Notes under the pieces: generated by a model
The model's database searches: none
Told to the model about the DNA's origin: nothing
The model's input: only the letters and a program-made list of their open reading frames with translations
Translations under genes and position numbers: made by a program
Shown: positions 7,174-10,455 of the stretch, in pieces
Layout of the letters: each line of letters begins with the position of its first letter
Numbering within the stretch: the stretch's first letter is position 1
Source of the DNA: an uncultured Selenomonadaceae bacterium
Lineage (GTDB): Bacteria; Bacillota; Negativicutes; Selenomonadales; Selenomonadaceae
DNA length: 10,455 bases
Direction of reading: 5' to 3'
Assembly (NCBI GenBank): GCA_905236595.1
Contig: CAJORE010000150.1
Span: 1 to 10,455 of the forward strand

Positions 7174-7602
7174 ATGGACAACACGACGAACAAAGACAAG
7201 GAAAAGGTTTTGACGGTAAAGAAAGACGGCGGCGCCAATTTGGGTGCCGTGCGCATCGCCGATGAAGTTGTCAGCATCATTGCCGGACTTGCCGCTACGG
7301 AAGTGGAAGGCATTGCCGGCATGAGCGGCGGCATTGCCGGCGGCATCGCCGAGATTTTGGGGCGCAAAAACTTCTCAAAGGGCGTGCGCGTCGAAGTCGG
7401 CGAAAAAGAAACGGCGGTCGATCTTTACATCATCGTCAAATACGGCGTGCGTATTCCCGATGTGGCGCTGGCCGCGCAGGAGAATGTCAAGAACGCCATT
7501 GAAACCATGACGGGACTTTCCGTGGTGGAAGTCAATGTTCACGTTCAAGGCGTGGGCTTCCCCGAAGCCGAAGTCGAGGTTGACGAAACGCGGGTGCGAT
7601 AA
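7174..7602 (+). CDS. Asp23/Gls24 family envelope stress protein (YqhY-like)
   Basis: Asp23/Gls24 proteins are small, abundant, self-assembling proteins at the inner face of the membrane, linked to alkaline shock and envelope stress in Gram-positive bacteria. B. subtilis YqhY has been connected to acetyl-CoA carboxylase control. The 142-residue product has a charged N-terminus, then LGAVRIADEVVSIIAGLAA, the glycine-rich GIAGMSGGIAGGIAEILGRK (about 46-65), GVRVEVGEKETAVDLYIIVK and the C-terminal VEVNVHVQGVGFPE, all typical of the family. It is followed 2 bases after its stop by amaP, its known membrane anchor partner in Staphylococcus, and then by DUF2273 and nusB, as in other Firmicutes. No accBC genes precede it here, unlike in Bacillus. 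It begins after a 108-base gap and may have its own promoter, though none is clear. Confidence 0.94.
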   Translation: MDNTTNKDKEKVLTVKKDGGANLGAVRIADEVVSIIAGLAATEVEGIAGMSGGIAGGIAEILGRKNFSKGVRVEVGEKETAVDLYIIVKYGVRIPDVALAAQENVKNAIETMTGLSVVEVNVHVQGVGFPEAEVEVDETRVR

Positions 7603-7604
7603 AA

Positions 7605-8165
7605 TTGGGGATCATCAATCGGTTTTTATGTTTTCTGTTTTCGCTGACGGTGCTTGTTGTTGCCATTTGCGTTTTGCTGGTCGTTTGCGGCGTGATAACG
7701 GAGAATTTTTTCTTCAACAACCTCAGCTACTTGTTACGACAGGCAGAAGCACCGGCAGTTGTCGGCACGGTTATTTTGTTTGCTTTTTACTTTGGCTGTC
7801 TGAGTCTTTTTTCCGGCGAGAAGAAAGAACCGCCGCTGAAAGAGCTTACCCTTGACAAAACGGACGGCGGGCAAATAAATGTAACCGTCGAGGCGGTAAA
7901 AAATCTGGTGGAGCGCACCGCTCTCGGCACGGATGGCGTGCGCGAAGTCACGGCGTATGTGAGCGCCGAAAAAAGCGGCGGTGCGGGGCTTAAGATAAAA
8001 CTTGATCTTTCGGTGTTGGCCGACGCAAATGTGCCGACGGTATCGGCCGGGGTTATCGCCGCCGTGAAAAACGAGTTGAACGTTGCCTTGTCGGTGAACG
8101 ATGCCAATATCGCTGTATCAACTTCGGAAATTTCCAACACCGGCGGAAACAAACGGGTAGTTTGA
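7605..8165 (+). CDS. amaP: AmaP, alkaline shock response membrane anchor protein
   Basis: AmaP anchors Asp23 to the cytoplasmic membrane in Staphylococcus aureus. The 186-residue product begins MGIINRFLCFLFSLTVLVVA, closely resembling AmaP N-termini; this justifies the TTG start although only a weak GGGTG precedes it, 2 bases after the asp23 stop, so translational coupling is likely. Two membrane segments are visible, at about 7-31 and 50-69, with a short loop between. The remaining cytoplasmic part (about 75-186) resembles a diverged Asp23-like domain: GGQINVTVEAVKNLVERTA, VREVTAYVSAEKSGGAGLKI, then a VSAGVIAAVKNELN helix. The next gene, also a small membrane protein, starts 16 bases later at the preferred ATG. 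Confidence 0.91.
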   Translation: MGIINRFLCFLFSLTVLVVAICVLLVVCGVITENFFFNNLSYLLRQAEAPAVVGTVILFAFYFGCLSLFSGEKKEPPLKELTLDKTDGGQINVTVEAVKNLVERTALGTDGVREVTAYVSAEKSGGAGLKIKLDLSVLADANVPTVSAGVIAAVKNELNVALSVNDANIAVSTSEISNTGGNKRVV

Positions 8166-8181
8166 GGGAGCTTTGAGCAAA

Positions 8182-8421
8182 ATGGCGGATGATTTAAGAT
8201 ACGGTTTGGAGAAAATGTACCGTGAGCATCGCGGTACGACCGTCGGTATGCTTACGGGGCTTCTTTTGGGCGCGATGATTTTGCTTTGCGGTTTTTTTAA
8301 CACGCTTTTTTTGGCATTGTGCATCGGTGCCGGGCTTTATATCGGCAGAAAGTTGGACAAGGGTGAAGGCGACGATTTTTTCAAAATTTTGGATCGTTTG
8401 CCGGAACGATTTAGGCATTAA
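8182..8421 (+). CDS. DUF2273 small membrane protein
   Basis: This 79-residue protein belongs to the DUF2273 group found beside Asp23 and AmaP; its biochemical role is unknown. A charged N-terminus with YREHRGTTVGMLTG leads into two closely spaced membrane segments at about 21-38 and 41-55 (LLLGAMILLCGFFNTLFLAL and CIGAGLYIGRKLD). A soluble tail follows, ending FFKILDRLPERF, characteristic of the family. The start is uncertain: the ATG at 8182 is 11 bases after GAGGGAG (8164-8170), while an in-frame TTG at 8173 is only 2 bases after it, so I prefer the ATG. The ribosome site overlaps the amaP stop. By association it probably supports the Asp23-AmaP assembly at the membrane. Confidence 0.86.
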   Translation: MADDLRYGLEKMYREHRGTTVGMLTGLLLGAMILLCGFFNTLFLALCIGAGLYIGRKLDKGEGDDFFKILDRLPERFRH

Positions 8422-8429
8422 GCAGGAAT

Positions 8430-8843
8430 ATGCGAATTAAAGCACGAGAGGTCGCCCTGAAGATTCTCTTTGGGCAAGATGTGGCCGGTGACGGCACCGA
8501 TAATGACATAACTTATGACGTTGCCGTCGAGGATGAAAAACTGACGGCGGCAGACATTAGGTACGTCAACGACACGGTTGACGGGGTAACGCAGAAAAAG
8601 CGGGACATTGACGAAAAAATTGCCATGTTTGCCAAGGATTGGCGGGTGGAACGCATGACCGGCATTGATCGCAACATTTTGCGTTTAGCGGTGTACGAGA
8701 TGCTGTTTGCCGCCAAAAAAATGAAACCGGCTATTGCCATAAATGAGGCGGTAGAGCTTGCCAAGAGTTACGGAACGGACGATTCCCCCCGCTTTGTCAA
8801 CGGCGTATTGGGCGCCATGATGCGGGCGGATAAAACTGACTGA
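8430..8843 (+). CDS. nusB: Transcription antitermination factor NusB
   Basis: NusB binds boxA RNA together with S10 (NusE) and promotes antitermination on rRNA operons. The 137-residue all-helical product starts MRIKAREVALKILFGQD, with the Arg-rich RNA-binding N-terminus. It carries the family block GIDRNILRLAVYEMLF (78-93) and AINEAVELAKSYG (103-115) ending in DSPRFVNGVLGAM, as expected. The only ribosome-site-like sequence, AGGA at 8424-8427, lies 2 bases from the ATG, which is unusually close. Initiation may rely on coupling to DUF2273, whose stop is 8 bases upstream. It sits in the usual Firmicutes context after the Asp23 group; folD, which separates nusB and xseA in Bacillus, is absent. 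A hairpin follows the stop. Confidence 0.96.
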   Translation: MRIKAREVALKILFGQDVAGDGTDNDITYDVAVEDEKLTAADIRYVNDTVDGVTQKKRDIDEKIAMFAKDWRVERMTGIDRNILRLAVYEMLFAAKKMKPAIAINEAVELAKSYGTDDSPRFVNGVLGAMMRADKTD

Positions 8844-8853
8844 AGAAACGGGG

Positions 8854-8887
8854 GCGTGTCGGCTAATGACCGGCACGCTTTAATTAT
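8854..8887 (+). terminator. Hairpin after nusB, possible weak intrinsic terminator or attenuator
   Basis: GCGTGTCGG (8854-8862) pairs with CCGGCACGC (8870-8878) in a 9-base-pair stem with one G-U pair and the 7-base loop CTAATGA. TTTAATTAT follows; the T-run is short and broken, so termination may be partial. It begins 10 bases after the nusB stop. Confidence 0.5.
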
Positions 8888-8900
8888 ACGCCGAAAATGT

Positions 8901-8907
8901 AAGGAGG
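8901..8907 (+). promoter_or_regulatory. Strong ribosome binding site of xseA before a TTG start
   Basis: AAGGAGG, a full match to the consensus, stands 7 bases before the TTG at 8915. It establishes TTG as the xseA start and may compensate for the weak initiation codon. Confidence 0.75.
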
Positions 8908-8914
8908 GTATCGG

Positions 8915-10099
8915 TTGGCTCCCAAAAGCGTCGGTGACCTTACCGCCTATATTAAATTGATGGTCGAAAACGAACCGTTGTTGAATCATGTGGCGGTTAA
9001 AGGCGAATTGTCAAATTTCAAACGCTACACGTCGGGACATTGTTACTTTACGCTAAAGGACGCGACCGCCGCCCTCAAATGCGTCATGTTCAAAAGCCGG
9101 GCGCAATATTTGCGTTTTGCGCCTCAAGACGGCATGGCCGTCATTGCCGACGGTCGCATCGGCGTCTTTGAACGCGACGGCGTCTATCAGCTTTATTGCG
9201 AAGCAATGGAGCCGGACGGCATAGGTGCGTTGGCGCTGGCCTTTGAACAATTAAAAAAACGGCTTGCCGCCGAAGGTTTATTTGACCAAGAACGTAAGCG
9301 GCCATTGCCCTTTTTCCCGCGGACAATCGGCGTTGTCACCAGTATATCGGGAGCGGTGCTAAGAGACATTAACCGGGTGGCCAAAAGGCGCAACAAAACC
9401 GTCGCGTTGCGTCTTTATCCGGTAGCGGTGCAGGGCGAAGGAGCGGCAGAGCAAATTGCCCGCGCCATTTATTTTTTCAATCGTCCCGAAAACGCCGTCG
9501 ATGTTTTGATTGTCGGGCGCGGCGGCGGGTCGTTGGAGGATTTGTGGTCCTTCAACGAGGAGAAAGTCGTACGCGCCATTGCCGCCTCCGCAATTCCCGT
9601 CGTTTCGGCGGTGGGTCACGAAACCGATTTCACCCTTGCCGACTTTGCCGCCGACGTTCGTGCGGCAACGCCTTCGCAAGCGGCGGAACTCGTCGTGCCG
9701 GACGCGACGGAGCTTATGCGCCGCGTAAATCATGCCTCGACGCGCATAACCGATTTGACGCGGCATAATCTTGCGGCCAAAAGAGCGCGTCTTGATGTAT
9801 GTCTTAATTCGTCGGCGCTAAAAACACCGCAAAATTTACTCGCCACACCGACACAACGCCTTGATAACGCCGTAATGCGCTTGACAACGCTTGCGAACAA
9901 CCGCGTCGCTGACAACAAACAGCGGTTGGCGCTCGTGTTGCAAAAATTAGAGGCGCTAAATCCGGTAAAGGTTTTGCAACGCGGATTTGCCGCCGTAAAA
10001 AGCGACGGACGAACGTTGACCAGCGTAAAAAATGTGCGCCGGGGCGACCGATTGGAAGTTACTCTGTCCGATGGCGCCATAACCGCCGAAGTGATTTGA
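8915..10099 (+). CDS. xseA: Exodeoxyribonuclease VII large subunit
   Basis: XseA is the catalytic subunit of exonuclease VII, which degrades single-stranded DNA from both ends and works with several XseB subunits. The 394-residue product has an N-terminal OB-fold (about 1-100) with VAVKGELSNFKRYTSGHCYF and TLKDATAALKCVMF. The catalytic domain follows with IGVVTSISGAVLRDI, VLIVGRGGGSLEDLWSFNEE (Gly201-Glu208 region) and PVVSAVGHETDFTLADFAAD, continuing DVRAATPSQAAEL; these are the hallmark blocks. A long helical, probably coiled-coil region (about 268-350) precedes the C-terminal VLQRGFAAVKSDGRTL, which closes the family domain. The TTG start is set by a consensus ribosome site 7 bases upstream. 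The gene lies between a hairpin after nusB and an unusually long, structured gap before xseB. Confidence 0.97.
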   Translation: MAPKSVGDLTAYIKLMVENEPLLNHVAVKGELSNFKRYTSGHCYFTLKDATAALKCVMFKSRAQYLRFAPQDGMAVIADGRIGVFERDGVYQLYCEAMEPDGIGALALAFEQLKKRLAAEGLFDQERKRPLPFFPRTIGVVTSISGAVLRDINRVAKRRNKTVALRLYPVAVQGEGAAEQIARAIYFFNRPENAVDVLIVGRGGGSLEDLWSFNEEKVVRAIAASAIPVVSAVGHETDFTLADFAADVRAATPSQAAELVVPDATELMRRVNHASTRITDLTRHNLAAKRARLDVCLNSSALKTPQNLLATPTQRLDNAVMRLTTLANNRVADNKQRLALVLQKLEALNPVKVLQRGFAAVKSDGRTLTSVKNVRRGDRLEVTLSDGAITAEVI

Positions 10100-10111
10100 T
10101 TTGGTCAATCA

Positions 10112-10184
10112 CCCAAAAAACGTTTCACCGTTCCCTTGTTGCCGTTTCCGCGACAAAGGGCAACACCGAAACGGGTTTTTCGGG
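10112..10184 (+). promoter_or_regulatory. Structured xseA-xseB gap with mutually exclusive stem-loops and a T-run
   Basis: Two alternative folds compete. Fold B: CCGTTTC (10142-10148) pairs with GAAACGG (10168-10174), followed by G and TTTTT (10176-10180), shaped like an intrinsic terminator. Fold A: CGTTTC (10121-10126) pairs with GAAACG (10168-10173), the A-run 10116-10120 pairs with the T-run, CCC (10112-10114) pairs with GGG (10182-10184), and TGTTGCC (10137-10143) pairs with GGCAACA (10159-10165) inside. Fold A would hide the T-run. Regulation by switching between them is inference only. Confidence 0.45.
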
Positions 10185-10213
10185 GCTGTCCAGAAATATG
10201 AGGAATTCCCACC

Positions 10214-10455
10214 ATGCCAAGAAAAAAAGCATCATCCGTCGCGGCATCATCGGAAGAAGCCGATAAGGAAAATTGCGAAGGAACGTTTGAAGAAAATCTG
10301 CAAAGTTTAGAAGAAATAATTGCCAAATTGGAGCGCGGCGAAACGCCCCTTGACGAACTAATGAAAGATTACACCGACGGCATGAGGCTTGCCAAAAAAT
10401 GCCGTGCGGCGCTGACCGATGCGGAAAAAGCCTTGGACTTGACGGTCGGTGACGA
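10214..10455 (+). CDS. xseB: Exodeoxyribonuclease VII small subunit, partial at 3' end
   Basis: XseB is the small helical subunit that binds XseA to form exonuclease VII. The frame opens with ATG, 9 bases after AGGA (10201-10204), and runs off the window end after 80 codons. A polar Ser/Glu/Lys-rich N-terminal tail of about 24 residues precedes the family domain: FEENLQSLEEIIAKLERGE (25-43), then TPLDELMKDYTDGMRLAKKC (44-63) and ALTDAEKAL. These are the two helices of the XseB hairpin and are highly characteristic. Position after xseA is the universal arrangement, but the 114-base separation is longer than the overlap or few bases commonly seen. The stop codon is not visible. Confidence 0.93.
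   Translation, partial: MPRKKASSVAASSEEADKENCEGTFEENLQSLEEIIAKLERGETPLDELMKDYTDGMRLAKKCRAALTDAEKALDLTVGD

Noticed and set aside
7309..7350. Imperfect tandem repeat encoding GIAG...GIAG in the Asp23 gene
   Set aside because: It corresponds to the normal glycine-rich loop of the family and is not an expansion.
10101..10310. Small + strand open frame across the xseA-xseB gap
   Set aside because: It overlaps the xseB start in another frame, has no clear ribosome site and a low-complexity basic product.

Overview
The window reads as a compact bacterial chromosome segment of the Bacillota (Firmicutes). All genes lie on the + strand, most are separated by a few bases, and moderately GC-rich codons (GCC, GAA, GGC) dominate. 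The group is suggested by the Asp23/AmaP/DUF2273 trio and by the order aroQ - M24 peptidase - efp - asp23 - nusB - xseA - xseB, which follows the Bacillus subtilis yqhS-yqhT-efp...yqhY-nusB...xseA-xseB order. The spoIIIAA-AH and accBC genes that lie between efp and yqhY in B. subtilis are absent, which fits a non-spore-forming or diverged lineage. Negativicutes is my best guess, but the sequence does not prove it.

Layout. (1) 1-1383: the end of larB and a complete, unsplit larC, for biosynthesis of the nickel-pincer nucleotide cofactor. (2) 1405-3670: mltG (septal or terminal murein lytic transglycosylase) followed one base later by a U32-family Fe-S protein, probably the tRNA-hydroxylating TrhP. 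(3) 3686-4606: an unrecognised 306-residue protein with an N-terminal coiled coil, a lysine-rich stretch, a disordered linker and a conserved-looking C-terminal domain. (4) 4650-7065: acylphosphatase, type II 3-dehydroquinase, an M24 aminopeptidase overlapping aroQ by 4 bases, and elongation factor P. (5) 7174-8421: an Asp23/Gls24 protein, its membrane anchor AmaP and a small DUF2273 membrane protein. (6) 8430-10455: nusB, xseA and the start of xseB (runs off the window).

Working together: most genes are housekeeping. MltG and the Asp23 group act at the cell envelope; Efp and TrhP act on translation; NusB acts in rRNA transcription antitermination; AroQ feeds the shikimate pathway; XseA and XseB form exonuclease VII. 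Non-coding DNA is scarce. The three gaps worth attention are efp-asp23 (108 bases), nusB-xseA (71 bases, hairpin) and xseA-xseB (114 bases, alternative stem-loops and a T-run).

I see no mobile element, CRISPR array, tRNA, rRNA or phage gene. No clear new multi-gene system is visible. The most plausible undescribed items are the 3686-4606 protein and the structured xseA-xseB gap.
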